Assembly: GCA_020635715.1 (NCBI GenBank)
Contig: JACJZG010000007.1
Location: 1 to 64,000, forward strand
DNA length: 64,000 nt
Source: Flavobacteriales bacterium
GTDB taxonomy: Bacteria; Bacteroidota; Bacteroidia; Flavobacteriales_F; PHOS-HE28
Direction: 5' to 3'
A program made the translations under genes and the position numbers. Below, piece after piece: positions 25,301 through 34,753 of the stretch. The notes under the pieces were generated by a model, which ran no database searches, was not told the origin of the DNA, and was given only the letters and a program-made list of their open reading frames with translations. Numbering within the stretch: position 1 is the stretch's first letter; each line of letters opens with the position of its first letter.

Positions 25301-26527
25301 TCAGTTCAGCAGACCTTGGTACAGCAGGTCCATGTCCCGCACCAGACGCGTGTAATGGAAGCGCTCGTGCACGTGGGCCCACCCGCCCTGGCCCATGTCG
25401 CGGCGCAGGGCATCGTCCTCCACCAGGCGCATCAGTTGTTCTTCCAGCCCAGCGGGGTCGCCGCTCTCGCTCAGGAAGGCCGTGCGCCCGGGCACCACCA
25501 CGTTCTCGATGCCGCCCACGCGGGTGCTGATGATGGGCTTGTTGGCGGCCTGCGCCTCGATCAGGCTCACGGGGGTTCCTTCGTTCAGGCTGGTGAGCAT
25601 CACGATGTCCACGCCGGCGTTCACGATGTCCACCTCCTTGATCCAGCTGGTGAAGGTGACCAGGGCGCGGCGCACCACGGGACCGCCGTTCACGCCGTGG
25701 CCGAAGCCATGACCGTTGAAGTAGGGGCCGCTCACCCGGCTCATGCCCAGTTCATCCACCCGCTGCTGCAGCCGCTCGCGCTCCTCGCCGTCGCCCACGA
25801 TGAAGGCCCGGAGCTTGCGGCCCGTGCGGCGGCTCACGTTGGCCAGCACGTCCAGGAAGAGGTCGTGGTTCTTGATCGGCACCAGGCGCCCCACGATGCC
25901 GATGGCGATCTCATCATCGGCCACGCCGTACACCTTTCGGAAGAGGGCGCGCTTGTCCTCCTGGTCCGCCTGGAAGCGGCTGAGGTCGAAGCCCAGGGGG
26001 ATCACGCTCACCTTGTCCGCACTGGTGATGCGGTGCTCGGCCACCAGCTCGTGCTTCTGCTTCTCGCTGATGGCCACGATGCGCGAGGAGCGGCGGGCCA
26101 GGAAACGTTCGATGTTCTTGTACAGGGCGGTGCGCACCGGCCCGAAGTAGCTGTGGAAGACGTGGCCGTGGAAGGTGTGCACGATGGCCTTCACCCCCAG
26201 GTCCGCTGCGGCCATGCGGCCCACGGCACCGGCCTTGGCGGCATGGGTGTGCACGATGTCCGGTTGGAAGTCCTTGATCAGCTTCTTGATGCGGTGGTAG
26301 GCGCCGCGGTCCCGCCAGGGTGCCACCTCGCGCTGCAGCTCGGGCAGGATCACGGGTTCCACGCCGAGGTTGCGCAGGATGTGGTGGCTGCCCTCCTCGG
26401 TGGCTTCCTCGCTACCTCCAACGAGCAGCGTCTCGTACGTGTCGGGCAGGTAGCGGGTCAGGTAGGCCGCGTTGTGCGTGGGGCCGCCGAGGTTGAACCG
26501 GTTGATGATCCGTAGGACGCGGGGCAT
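25301..26527 (-). CDS. Glycosyltransferase family 4
   Basis: 408 aa GT-B enzyme. N-terminal domain has RFNLGGPTHNAAYL and DIVHTHAAKAGAVGRMAA; C-terminal domain has GIVGRLVPIKNHDLFLD and the E-x7-E motif in EGTPVSLIEAQAANKPII. Family enzymes are retaining transferases adding sugars from nucleotide donors; acceptor and sugar unknown. It sits between asnB and the export genes in the exopolysaccharide cluster, all on the minus strand. Confidence 0.92.
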   Translation of the reverse strand: MPRVLRIINRFNLGGPTHNAAYLTRYLPDTYETLLVGGSEEATEEGSHHILRNLGVEPVILPELQREVAPWRDRGAYHRIKKLIKDFQPDIVHTHAAKAGAVGRMAAADLGVKAIVHTFHGHVFHSYFGPVRTALYKNIERFLARRSSRIVAISEKQKHELVAEHRITSADKVSVIPLGFDLSRFQADQEDKRALFRKVYGVADDEIAIGIVGRLVPIKNHDLFLDVLANVSRRTGRKLRAFIVGDGEERERLQQRVDELGMSRVSGPYFNGHGFGHGVNGGPVVRRALVTFTSWIKEVDIVNAGVDIVMLTSLNEGTPVSLIEAQAANKPIISTRVGGIENVVVPGRTAFLSESGDPAGLEEQLMRLVEDDALRRDMGQGGWAHVHERFHYTRLVRDMDLLYQGLLN

Positions 26528-26569
26528 GTCGGGCTGGCGAAGATACCGCCACCAGCGGAGCGGAACGCC

Positions 26570-28444
26570 TTACAGGGCGTGGCTTTTCCACCACGAAAGG
26601 TAGACGAGCAAGGCATGGACGGTTGCCTGTGATGTGCCCGGATCCGAGGAGCGCAACCGGCGCACCTGGGCCTGTACGGCGCTGAGGTCCAGCCCGGCGC
26701 TTTCCACAAGTTCTTTGGTGCACGTGGCATCGATGAAGGAGGCCATGGGCCCGCGCAGCAGGTCGAGCAGGGGCACCTCGAAGCCTTTCTTGCTGCGCGT
26801 CATCACCACTGGCGGCAGCAGGTGGCCGAAGGTCTCGCGCAGGATGCGTTTGCCGCTGCCCTTCACCAGCTTCTGATCGGCGGCCAGGCTGAAGGCGAAG
26901 GCCACCACGCGCTTGTCCAGGAAGGGGGTGCGCACCTCCAGGGCATGGGCCATGCTGGTGAGGTCCACCTTGTGCAGCATGTCGTTGGGCAGGGTGCTCA
27001 GCACATCGGCCAGCAGGGCGCCGTTCATGCCGGGCATGCGGCGGAAGGCCTCGGCGAAGACGGCTTCGCGGCGGTCCATCTCCGCCTGATCGGAGGGGCG
27101 CGCCACCAAGGCGCCGGCCTCGGCGTGGGTGGTGAAGGCGGCCAGTTCCTGGAAGCGGCGGTCCTCCGGGGTGCCGGCCAGGCGCGCGAAACGATCGTAC
27201 TGCCGGAAGCGGTTGGCCCACTTGCCGTTGCGACTGCGGGGCAGGGCGCGCCACAGCGGTGCCAGCAGGCGCACGGCGTGTTCCTGTGCACCGGGATCAC
27301 GCCAGCGCAGTTCGGCCTGGTGCTTGGTGTAGCCCCCGAAGACCTCGTCGGCCCCATCGCCGCTCACGGCCACGGTCACGAACTTCCGCGTGCGTTCGCA
27401 GAGCATGAAGGAGGGGAGGGCGCTGCTGTCCGCGAAGGGTTCGTCCGTGGCGGCGAGCAGGCGCGTGTAATCCGCCGCCAGCTCCTCCCGCGTCAGTTTG
27501 AAGGTGTGGTGTTCGCTCTTGATGTGGCGCGCCACCTCCTCGGCATAGCGGCTCTCATCGAAGAAGGGATCATCGGTATAACCGATGCTGAAGGTGTGCA
27601 GGTGCTTGTGGTGGCGCGCGGCCAGGGCGCTCACGATGCTGCTGTCCACGCCGCCGCTCAGGAAGGCGCCGACCGGCACATCGGCGATCAGGCGCAGGCG
27701 CACCGCATCGTCCATCAACTCGAAGAGGGTCTTCTGCGGGTCGGTGCTCTTCGGCACCTGCCTGCTCGCCTCCACCACATCGTACCAGCGTTCCACGCGC
27801 ACACCGCTCTTGTCAACCTGCATGCAATGGCCGGGCAGCAATTTGTACGAACCCTTGAACACCGTGTGCGGCGCGGGGATGTAGTAGTAGGCGAAGTATT
27901 GGCGCGCGCTCACCGGATCCTGCTCGCGGCCAGCGCCCAGGGCCAGCAGGCTTCGCAATTCACTGGAGAACAGGAAGCGGCCGTCCACCTCGCTCCAGAG
28001 CAGGGGCTTCACACCGTAGCGGTCGCGGGCCAGGAAGAGGGAGTCGGTCTCCGCATCGTGTATGGCGAAGGCGAAGAAGCCGTTGAGGTCATGCAGAAAG
28101 GCAGGCCCCTTCAAGGTGTACAGGCGCAGGATGACCTCCGTATCGCTGTGGCTGCGGAACGTATGGCCCTGTGCTTCAAGATCCGCTCGAAGCGTCTGGA
28201 AGTTGAAGACCTCCCCGTTGAAGGTGATGGTGTAGCGTCCGCCCTCGTCCGTGAAGGGTTGGTGGCCTGCGCTGCTCGTGTCGATGATGCTGAGGCGCCG
28301 CTGGCCCAGCACCGCGCTGCCGTTGGTGTAGGTCCCCTCGTCATCCGGACCGCGATGCGCGATGCATTGCAGGGCCGCGTGGATGCGCTCGCGCGTTGCG
28401 GGGCGTGCGGGGTCTATCTGGAAACTACCGGCGATGCCGCACAT
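26570..28444 (-). CDS. asnB: Asparagine synthase (glutamine-hydrolysing)
   Basis: 624 aa. Starts MCGIAGSF with Cys2 as the glutaminase nucleophile; class II glutamine amidotransferase domain to about residue 210, then the synthetase domain with the PP-loop LSGGVDSSIV and the SGDGADEVFGGY motif. It makes asparagine from aspartate, glutamine and ATP. Members inside polysaccharide clusters sometimes amidate sugar acids instead, so a glycan-modifying role is possible given the GT4 gene just downstream. Confidence 0.93.
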   Translation of the reverse strand: MCGIAGSFQIDPARPATRERIHAALQCIAHRGPDDEGTYTNGSAVLGQRRLSIIDTSSAGHQPFTDEGGRYTITFNGEVFNFQTLRADLEAQGHTFRSHSDTEVILRLYTLKGPAFLHDLNGFFAFAIHDAETDSLFLARDRYGVKPLLWSEVDGRFLFSSELRSLLALGAGREQDPVSARQYFAYYYIPAPHTVFKGSYKLLPGHCMQVDKSGVRVERWYDVVEASRQVPKSTDPQKTLFELMDDAVRLRLIADVPVGAFLSGGVDSSIVSALAARHHKHLHTFSIGYTDDPFFDESRYAEEVARHIKSEHHTFKLTREELAADYTRLLAATDEPFADSSALPSFMLCERTRKFVTVAVSGDGADEVFGGYTKHQAELRWRDPGAQEHAVRLLAPLWRALPRSRNGKWANRFRQYDRFARLAGTPEDRRFQELAAFTTHAEAGALVARPSDQAEMDRREAVFAEAFRRMPGMNGALLADVLSTLPNDMLHKVDLTSMAHALEVRTPFLDKRVVAFAFSLAADQKLVKGSGKRILRETFGHLLPPVVMTRSKKGFEVPLLDLLRGPMASFIDATCTKELVESAGLDLSAVQAQVRRLRSSDPGTSQATVHALLVYLSWWKSHAL

Positions 28445-28504
28445 GGTGTCGTTGGTCGTTCGTGTCCACCTGTTGGGCGGTGCGCCTGCGGCACACCGGT
28501 GACC

Positions 28505-28526
28505 GGGGCGACGTTCACGTCGCCCC
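28505..28526. terminator. 10-bp perfect hairpin directly at the lpdA stop
   Basis: GGGGCGACGT, loop TC, ACGTCGCCCC. The stem touches the lpdA stop codon (28526-28528). It could stop lpdA transcription, though it lacks a T tract; the GTCGCCCC core also occurs in palindromes inside hsdM and hsdR, so it may be a dispersed element. Confidence 0.5.
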
Positions 28527-29914
28527 TACAGGTGGATCACCTCGCCGTAGGCCGCCGCCGCCGCCTCCATGATGGCTTCGCTCATCGTGGGGTGCGGGTG
28601 GATGGTCTTGATGATCTCGTGGCCCGTGGTCTCCAGCTTGCGGATGCTCACGCACTCGGCGATCATCTCCGTCACGTTGTAACCGATCATGTGCGCGCCC
28701 AGCAGCTCGCCGTACTTCGCATCGAAGATCAGCTTCACGAAACCGTCCTTGGCACCGGCCGCGCTGGCCTTGCCGCTGGCGCTGAAGGGGAACTTGCCCA
28801 CTTTGATCTCGATGCCCTTCTCCTTGGCGGCCTTCTCGGTCATGCCCACGCTGGCCACCTCCGGGCTGCAATAGGTGCAACCGGGGATGTTGCCGTAGTC
28901 GATCGGGTGGGGGTTCTGGCCGGCGATGGCCTCCACGCAGGTGATGCCCTCGGCGCTGGCCAGGTGCGCCAGTGCGGGACCCGGCACGATGTCGCCGATG
29001 GCGTAGTATCCCGGCATGTTGGTGGCGTAGTACTCGTTCACCTTCACCTTGCCCTTGTCGGTAACGATGCCGACCTCCTCCAGGCCGATGCCCTCGAGGT
29101 TGGTGGCGATGCCCACCGCGCTCAGCACGATGTCCGCCTCGATCTTCTTCTCGCCGGCGGCGTTCTTAACAGTCACCACGCAGCCCTTGCCCTTGGTGTC
29201 CACATTGGTCACCTCGCTGCTGGTCATCACCTCGATGCCCTGCTTCTTGAAGCTCTTCTCCAGCTGCTTGCTCACCTCCTCATCCTCCACGGGAACGATG
29301 TTCGGCATGAACTCCACCAGGGTCACCTTGGTGCCGATGGCGTTGTAGAAGTAGGCGAACTCGCTGCCGATGGCACCGCTGCCCACCACCACCATGCTCT
29401 TGGGTTGCTCCGCCAGCACCATGGCCTCGCGGTAGCCGATGATCTTCTTGCCGTCCTGCGGCAGGTTGGGCAGTGCGCGGCTGCGGGCGCCGGTGGCGAT
29501 GATGATGTGCTTGCCTTCCACCACCTGCTTCTTCCCGTCGGCACCGGTGACCTCGATCTTCCTGCCGGGCTGGAGCTTGCCGGTGCCCATGATCACGTCG
29601 ATCTTGTTCTTCTTCATGAGGAACTGCACGCCCTTGCTCATGCCCTCGGCAACGGCGCGGCTGCGGGCCACGATGGCTTTCATGTCGGCGCTGCCGCCGC
29701 TCACGCTGATGCCGTAGTCCTTGGCGTGGTTGAGGTACTCGAACACCTGAGCGCTCTTCAGCAGGGCCTTGGTGGGGATACAGCCCCAGTTGAGGCAGAT
29801 GCCGCCGAGGGCTTCCTTCTCTACAATGGCGGTCTTGAGGCCGAGTTGGCTGGCGCGGATGGCGGCCACGTAGCCGCCGGGGCCACTGCCGAGTACGATC
29901 AGATCGTAGGTCAT
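28526..29914 (-). CDS. lpdA: Dihydrolipoyl dehydrogenase
   Basis: 462 aa from ATG 29914 (MTYDLIVLGSGPGGYVAAIR), the usual E3 start; the frame is open further up but without family similarity. FAD-binding GxGxxG at the N-terminus, redox-active disulfide GGICLNWGCIPTK, NAD-binding VVGSGAIGSEFAYF, and the C-terminal dimer interface with the HPHPTMSE His-Glu pair. It reoxidises lipoamide in 2-oxoacid dehydrogenase and glycine cleavage complexes. No E1/E2 genes nearby, as is common in Bacteroidota. Confidence 0.96.
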   Translation of the reverse strand: MTYDLIVLGSGPGGYVAAIRASQLGLKTAIVEKEALGGICLNWGCIPTKALLKSAQVFEYLNHAKDYGISVSGGSADMKAIVARSRAVAEGMSKGVQFLMKKNKIDVIMGTGKLQPGRKIEVTGADGKKQVVEGKHIIIATGARSRALPNLPQDGKKIIGYREAMVLAEQPKSMVVVGSGAIGSEFAYFYNAIGTKVTLVEFMPNIVPVEDEEVSKQLEKSFKKQGIEVMTSSEVTNVDTKGKGCVVTVKNAAGEKKIEADIVLSAVGIATNLEGIGLEEVGIVTDKGKVKVNEYYATNMPGYYAIGDIVPGPALAHLASAEGITCVEAIAGQNPHPIDYGNIPGCTYCSPEVASVGMTEKAAKEKGIEIKVGKFPFSASGKASAAGAKDGFVKLIFDAKYGELLGAHMIGYNVTEMIAECVSIRKLETTGHEIIKTIHPHPTMSEAIMEAAAAAYGEVIHL

Positions 29915-30020
29915 TGCGGTTGAATAGCGTTTAGCGGGTCGAAGGTAAGTGTGGGGTGGCGATGGGAGGGAGAGTGCCAGCGGATGATGCTCTCCGACCC
30001 CGATCGCCAAGGCGGTGCTG

Positions 30021-32882
30021 TCAGTGGTCCACCACCACGCGGCAGTGGCCGGTGCCGCCCTGCATGTCCACCACCAGCACGTAGGTGCCGTTGGCCAGAT
30101 GGCCGAGGTCCAGTGCTGCGGTGCGGCCGGTGGCCACGCGCTGTTCCTGTAGTACGGTGCGCCCGGCCGCGTCCAGCAGTTGCACGCGTTGTATCGGGGC
30201 CTGTGCGCGTAGTTCCAAGTGGTCACTTACCGGGTTCGGGAACACGGTGAAGGCGGCCTGTCCAAGCTCGTTCACTGTGGTGATCACCACGGTGAACGGT
30301 GCCGAGCTGCGAACGCAACCGCCCTGAATGGCGTTCACGCGGTAGGTGCCTGCCTGTGTGTAGTCGAAGGTGGTGCCGGTGGCAGCGGGTACCACGTTGG
30401 TCCACTGGCCCCCAAGGAACACTTGCCATACATAACTGTAGCCGGGCACAGGTGCTTGTACGGAAAGGACATTGCCATTATCCAGCACGGTGGGCTCAGT
30501 GGGGCCTATCACTTGTACCTGCACGCTGTTACTGCTGCGCACAACGGGGTCGCCGCACGCGAGGTCCATGGTTACCAAGGCCTGTATGGTGCTGCCATTG
30601 GCTAGCGTGCTGCTTGTGAAGGTGAGGCCGTTGCCATCGGCGGGCTGCCCGTTCACCAGCCATTGCACGGTGGTGACCGCCGCCGGGTCCACGCCATTTA
30701 CCGTCAGTTGCAGTTCCGCACCCGCACATACCACGGCATCGGCAGCGTTCAGGGCGGGCAGGTTGAAGGTGTAGCTGCTCACACGGTCGGCACGTTTGCC
30801 GCCTGCGGTGCTGAAGTAGCCGCCCACCGTCAGTACATCACAGGCCATGTCCATGCCCATGGCCGTGCTTGTTTCCAGTGGGTCGGCGGCCAGCCCTGCG
30901 CCCAGCGGTTCCCAAGCATTGGTGCCGTTCCACCGGGCCACGTTGTTCACCGTGGTGGTGCCCGAGAGGGTGAAGGCCCCACAGGCGAACACGTGGCCGT
31001 TGTTCACCTCGATATCGTACACATTGCCGGTCAATCCTGGCCCCATGGCCACCAGGCTGGTGCCGTTGAAACGTGCCACGCCGTTCACCAGTCCGCCATT
31101 GATGGCGATGTTGAACTGGCCACCGAACACCGGCGAGCCATCGGGTAATATGTCGATGGTGTTCACCCAGTTGTTCACCCCCGAGGCCACGGACGACCAA
31201 GCGGTGCCGTTCCACTTGGCCATGCGGTTGCACGTTACACCGCCCATGTTGGTGAAGCCGCCACCGGCATACAAGGTGCCATCGGGACCGAACGCAATGG
31301 CGCGCACCGTGTTGTTGGCGCCGCTGCCCACCGGGCTGAACTGCGTGCCGTTCCATTTGCCGATGGCCGAACAACCCACACCGTTCAGGGTGGAGAACTC
31401 GCCGCCGATGTACAGTTCGTTATTGTGTACAGCCAGCGCGAACACCTCGTCGTCGGCACCGGTTCCCAAGGGGAGCCACACGCCGTTCACGCGCATGGCC
31501 AGGTGCCGGATCAGCGGAGGGTTCGATACGGTGAACGACCCCCCGATGATCAGGGTGTCGCCCTTCATCACCATGGCGTTCACATTGCTGGGCTCCGCGA
31601 ATGGCAGGCCGATATCGATCCATTGGTCGCCATCCCATTGGGCCACATGGTGCGAACGCACACCCCCCACTTGGTCGAACTTGCCCGCGATGTAGGTCTG
31701 TCCGTTGTGGCAGAGCACGGCGTTCACGTACTGCGTGCCGAAGGTGGGGAAGCCCACCCCGTCGCCCACGTTGCGCCAACGCGTGCCATCGAAGCGCACG
31801 ATGTTGTGCATGTCGGTCTGGTCCGTCAGGTTGGTGATGCCCCCCACGTACAACCCGTGCGTGCAGTGCGCAAGGCTGCGGGCATATTGCAGATCGAAGG
31901 GGTTGCCAGCATCCACCCAAGAGCTGCCGCTGAGACGGGCCACATGGTTCACGGGCTGTCCACCGGCCGCAGTGAACGCACCGCTGGCGTGCACCACCCC
32001 GTTGCGTTCCACCAGGGCCTCCACATCCAGGTTGAAGGTGCTGCCCACCACGCTCCAGGCCGTGCCGGTCCAGCGCAGCACATTGGCGGTGTAGGGCCCA
32101 CCGTCGGGACCGATGGCGCCGGTGCCCACATGCAGTTGGCCGTTCACCACCGCCAGGGTCTTCGGTGTGCCATAGGTGGGTATGCCGCCGGCCATTGCGC
32201 TCCACGCGCTACCATTCCAGCGGGCCACATTGTTCACGGTAACGCCGCCCACCTGCGTCATGGCCCCGGCCAGGTACACCTCGTTGCCAATGGCGGCCAT
32301 GGCCGTGGAGTAGTAGTTGCCCAGGCCGGGCTGTGGTTGCACAATGCCGGTGCCCATGGCATGCCAGGTGGTGCCATCGTACCGGGCCACGCGGTTCGCG
32401 CTCACACCGTTCACCGAAACGAAGTTGCCTGTCATGTACACCTGTCCGGTGGCATCAATGGCAATGGCCACCGCATTCAATTCGGCGGCAGGAAGGCCGC
32501 CCAGCACACCCACCTGGGTCCACGTGCTGCCGTTCCAGCGGTGCAGGCCCACCTTGTCGCAGGCATACACGAAGCCGCCGTACGAGTCGATGTCCGATAC
32601 GGAGTTCTGCGTGGAGGTAAGGCCGTTGCCCATCGCGGTCCACGTGCGGCCATCGTATTTGCTGATGCAGTTCACCGTGAGCCCGCCGGCCTTGATGAAG
32701 GCTCCGCCCGCATAAATGGTATCGCCCACGGTGTGCAGGCTCCACACCACGCCATCGGTGCCCGTGCGGTAGAAGCGGTCGCTCCAGTTGCCTGGTGCAG
32801 GCTGTGCGAACGTGGTGCTGATAACCAGCGCGGCCAGCAGGAACAGGGGTTCGCGCAGGCCGCAACGGAACTTACGGTACAT
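30021..32882 (-). CDS. T9SS-exported repeat protein with C-terminal sorting domain
   Basis: 953 aa. Signal peptide ends near STTFAQ. About residues 30-690 are a series of roughly 45-55 residue repeats of the pattern GG-F---GG---N-VA-WNG--W--MG-G, predicted to form beta-propeller blades. Then an Ig-like region (EPTVLDNGNVLSVQAPVPGY) and a T9SS type A sorting domain: FPNPVSDHLEL, VQLLDAAGRTV, LANGTYVLVV. Exported by the type IX system to the surface or medium; ligand unknown. Two smaller proteins of the same kind are at 53.1 and 56.4 kb. Confidence 0.88.
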   Translation of the reverse strand: MYRKFRCGLREPLFLLAALVISTTFAQPAPGNWSDRFYRTGTDGVVWSLHTVGDTIYAGGAFIKAGGLTVNCISKYDGRTWTAMGNGLTSTQNSVSDIDSYGGFVYACDKVGLHRWNGSTWTQVGVLGGLPAAELNAVAIAIDATGQVYMTGNFVSVNGVSANRVARYDGTTWHAMGTGIVQPQPGLGNYYSTAMAAIGNEVYLAGAMTQVGGVTVNNVARWNGSAWSAMAGGIPTYGTPKTLAVVNGQLHVGTGAIGPDGGPYTANVLRWTGTAWSVVGSTFNLDVEALVERNGVVHASGAFTAAGGQPVNHVARLSGSSWVDAGNPFDLQYARSLAHCTHGLYVGGITNLTDQTDMHNIVRFDGTRWRNVGDGVGFPTFGTQYVNAVLCHNGQTYIAGKFDQVGGVRSHHVAQWDGDQWIDIGLPFAEPSNVNAMVMKGDTLIIGGSFTVSNPPLIRHLAMRVNGVWLPLGTGADDEVFALAVHNNELYIGGEFSTLNGVGCSAIGKWNGTQFSPVGSGANNTVRAIAFGPDGTLYAGGGFTNMGGVTCNRMAKWNGTAWSSVASGVNNWVNTIDILPDGSPVFGGQFNIAINGGLVNGVARFNGTSLVAMGPGLTGNVYDIEVNNGHVFACGAFTLSGTTTVNNVARWNGTNAWEPLGAGLAADPLETSTAMGMDMACDVLTVGGYFSTAGGKRADRVSSYTFNLPALNAADAVVCAGAELQLTVNGVDPAAVTTVQWLVNGQPADGNGLTFTSSTLANGSTIQALVTMDLACGDPVVRSSNSVQVQVIGPTEPTVLDNGNVLSVQAPVPGYSYVWQVFLGGQWTNVVPAATGTTFDYTQAGTYRVNAIQGGCVRSSAPFTVVITTVNELGQAAFTVFPNPVSDHLELRAQAPIQRVQLLDAAGRTVLQEQRVATGRTAALDLGHLANGTYVLVVDMQGGTGHCRVVVDH

Positions 32883-32994
32883 GGGGGGTGGTTCTTGCCG
32901 TCAAAGATAGAGGGGGCTTTTCCCGTACACGGGCCGCTGAGCATTTCCGTCCACCGCCCATCACCATCCGCATCTTCCAGCAACCCCCGTCGCT

Positions 32995-33002
32995 ACATTC
33001 GC
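32995..33002 (+). promoter_or_regulatory. Candidate -7 element
   Basis: TACATTCG, one mismatch to TAnnTTTG, 24 bases before the GTG start at 33027. Confidence 0.3.
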
Positions 33003-33026
33003 GGTACACGCGACCCATTCCATCCC

Positions 33027-33515
33027 GTGGCCGAGACCTATTTCCTGCCCGACGAGAACGGCAACACCGCGCGTCCCGAACTGATCAAGGTGCTGGGGCC
33101 TTTCACCTTCGTGAACACGGGCATCTTCATGCTATTGTACGCCCTGATGATCCTGGCGATGCTGGGGTTGCGCCAGGCGCCGGAGGAGGAGTTCGTGGCC
33201 ATGGTCAATGAGTCTGCCGCGCGCTTCCTGCCGGAGGATGGGATAGCAGAGATGGAGGCGATCGCGCGCATCTTCCACGAACACGGTGTACTGCTCATGG
33301 GCATTTACCTCGTCCGCACGGTGGCGCGTTTCATCGGGGCGCTGGGCATCTGGCGCGGGCGGCGCAGCGGTTTCCACCTCTATGCCGCGGCGCAGCTCGT
33401 TGGGCTCTTCGCGCCGCACCTCATCCTGCCCTGGTCCATGCTGGGCGTCTTCGGACCTATGCTCACCGTTGGGATGACGGCCGCATATGGCAGCCAGCTG
33501 AAGCGCATGCAGTAG
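33027..33515 (+). CDS. Small membrane protein of unknown function
   Basis: 162 aa. GTG at 33027 is the only sensible start (VAETYFLPDENG); the frame runs far upstream but there it is antisense to the T9SS gene. Three to four membrane segments: FTFVNTGIFMLLYALMILAM, a region ending in the LMGIYLVRTVARFIGALGIW helix, and YAAAQLVGLFAPHLILPW with a final helix. The loop between helices one and two (about residues 48-85) is acidic. It heads a plus-strand run of small membrane proteins. No family recognised. Confidence 0.65.
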   Translation: MAETYFLPDENGNTARPELIKVLGPFTFVNTGIFMLLYALMILAMLGLRQAPEEEFVAMVNESAARFLPEDGIAEMEAIARIFHEHGVLLMGIYLVRTVARFIGALGIWRGRRSGFHLYAAAQLVGLFAPHLILPWSMLGVFGPMLTVGMTAAYGSQLKRMQ

Positions 33516-33596
33516 TTCGCCCCGAAGGGCTGGGGGACACGCGCACCACCGGACGTGCGCAGCTGGGCGGTGCCATGGGCGATCGGCGGCAGATCG

Positions 33597-33604
33597 TACA
33601 TTGG
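33597..33604 (+). promoter_or_regulatory. Candidate -7 element
   Basis: TACATTGG, near-match to TAnnTTTG, 20 bases before the ATG at 33625. Confidence 0.25.
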
Positions 33605-33624
33605 TTCCACCAACCCCTCGATCC

Positions 33625-34128
33625 ATGGACACCACCCTCGACCAGACCCGCCTCTCGCAGTTGGATTCCGGCACCCTCTTGCGCACCGCCAAGTGGGCCC
33701 GCCTCATCGGCATCATCGGCCTGGTGATGGGTGGCCTCATGGCCGTCTTCAGCTTCTTCATCGGTGGCTTCTTCGTGCGCATGATCGCCATGCAGCAGGC
33801 GGCCATGGGCATGCAGGGGATGCCCCCAGGCATGACCGATGGCATGCTCAAGGGGATCGGCACCATGTACACGGTGGTGCTCCTGATCTCGGCGGCCATC
33901 TACATCGTTCCCAGCTGGCTGCTCTACCGCTTCGGGGCCAATACGCGCTCGGCGCTCTCCGGGGGCTTCGATCCTACCGTCTTCAGCGCCGGCCTCACCG
34001 CCCACCGCCGCATGTACACCTTCCTGGGTGTGCTCACCTTGATCATGTTGGCCTTCTACGCGCTGGCCCTCATCGCCGGGCTGGTGTTCTGGGCGGCCAT
34101 GCCGGCCATGCCCACCTACGAGATGTGA
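33625..34128 (+). CDS. DUF5362-like membrane protein
   Basis: 167 aa from ATG 33625 (MDTTLDQTRLSQLDSGTLLR). Four predicted membrane helices: ARLIGIIGLVMGGLMAVFSF, a segment around VVLLISAAIYIVPSWLLY, and a C-terminal pair ending LALIAGLVFWAAM. A Met/Gly-rich loop (AMGMQGMPPGMTDGM) lies between helices one and two. Layout resembles DUF5362 family proteins of Bacteroidota, which have no assigned function; the family match is from memory and tentative. Confidence 0.6.
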   Translation: MDTTLDQTRLSQLDSGTLLRTAKWARLIGIIGLVMGGLMAVFSFFIGGFFVRMIAMQQAAMGMQGMPPGMTDGMLKGIGTMYTVVLLISAAIYIVPSWLLYRFGANTRSALSGGFDPTVFSAGLTAHRRMYTFLGVLTLIMLAFYALALIAGLVFWAAMPAMPTYEM

Positions 34129-34197
34129 GGTCAAGTTGTCCACGGTGGCTGTGGGTATCTCACGGCGCCGCGGTCACCCGTTCCACCGCTTCACCGC

Positions 34198-34204
34198 TAC
34201 TTTG
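34198..34204 (+). promoter_or_regulatory. Candidate -7 element
   Basis: TACTTTG followed by GCGG, similar to TAnnTTTG with one spacer base missing, 24 bases before the ATG at 34229. Confidence 0.3.
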
Positions 34205-34228
34205 GCGGTTGAACCAACCCTTCACACC

Positions 34229-34729
34229 ATGACCACCGAGTTCGCACCCGAAGCCAGACAGCGGCCCACGCTCCTCACCATCCTCTGCATCCTCAGCTTC
34301 CTCTTTGGTGCCTATGGTCTGTACAGCGGCTTCAGCACCGCCTTTACGGACAAGCCCCGGCAGGACCTGGAGGAGAGCAAGGTGGAACTGGAGAAGCAGA
34401 TGTCCCAGGTGCAGGGGCCAGGCGCCGAGATGGCGCAAAGCATGATGGACCAGGCCATGGCCATGGCAGAGAAGCAGGTGGAGAACGCCACTCCCATCGG
34501 CATCAGCGGCATCCTGCTCTCGGCCCTCAGCCTCCTGGGGGTGTGGATGATGTGGAACCTGCGCAAGACGGGCTTCTGGCTCTATCTGGTGGCCACCATC
34601 GCCGGCCTCATCGTCCCCATCGTGTTCCTGGGTGCCAGCCTCATGACCTTCCTCGGCGTGGGCTTCATGGGCGTGATCGCGCTCATCTTCATTATCCTCT
34701 ACGCGGTGAACCTGAAGCACATGTCCTGA
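34229..34729 (+). CDS. Small membrane protein of unknown function
   Basis: 166 aa from ATG 34229 (MTTEFAPEARQRPTLLTI). First membrane helix LLTILCILSFLFGAYGLYSG, a periplasmic-size helical loop rich in Glu, Gln and Met (about residues 45-85), then three helices toward the C-terminus ending ALIFIILYAVNL. Organisation is similar to the neighbouring 33625 protein, suggesting related roles. Nothing catalytic is visible. Confidence 0.6.
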   Translation: MTTEFAPEARQRPTLLTILCILSFLFGAYGLYSGFSTAFTDKPRQDLEESKVELEKQMSQVQGPGAEMAQSMMDQAMAMAEKQVENATPIGISGILLSALSLLGVWMMWNLRKTGFWLYLVATIAGLIVPIVFLGASLMTFLGVGFMGVIALIFIILYAVNLKHMS

Positions 34730-34753
34730 GCGGGACAGCGCACCCCCGAACCT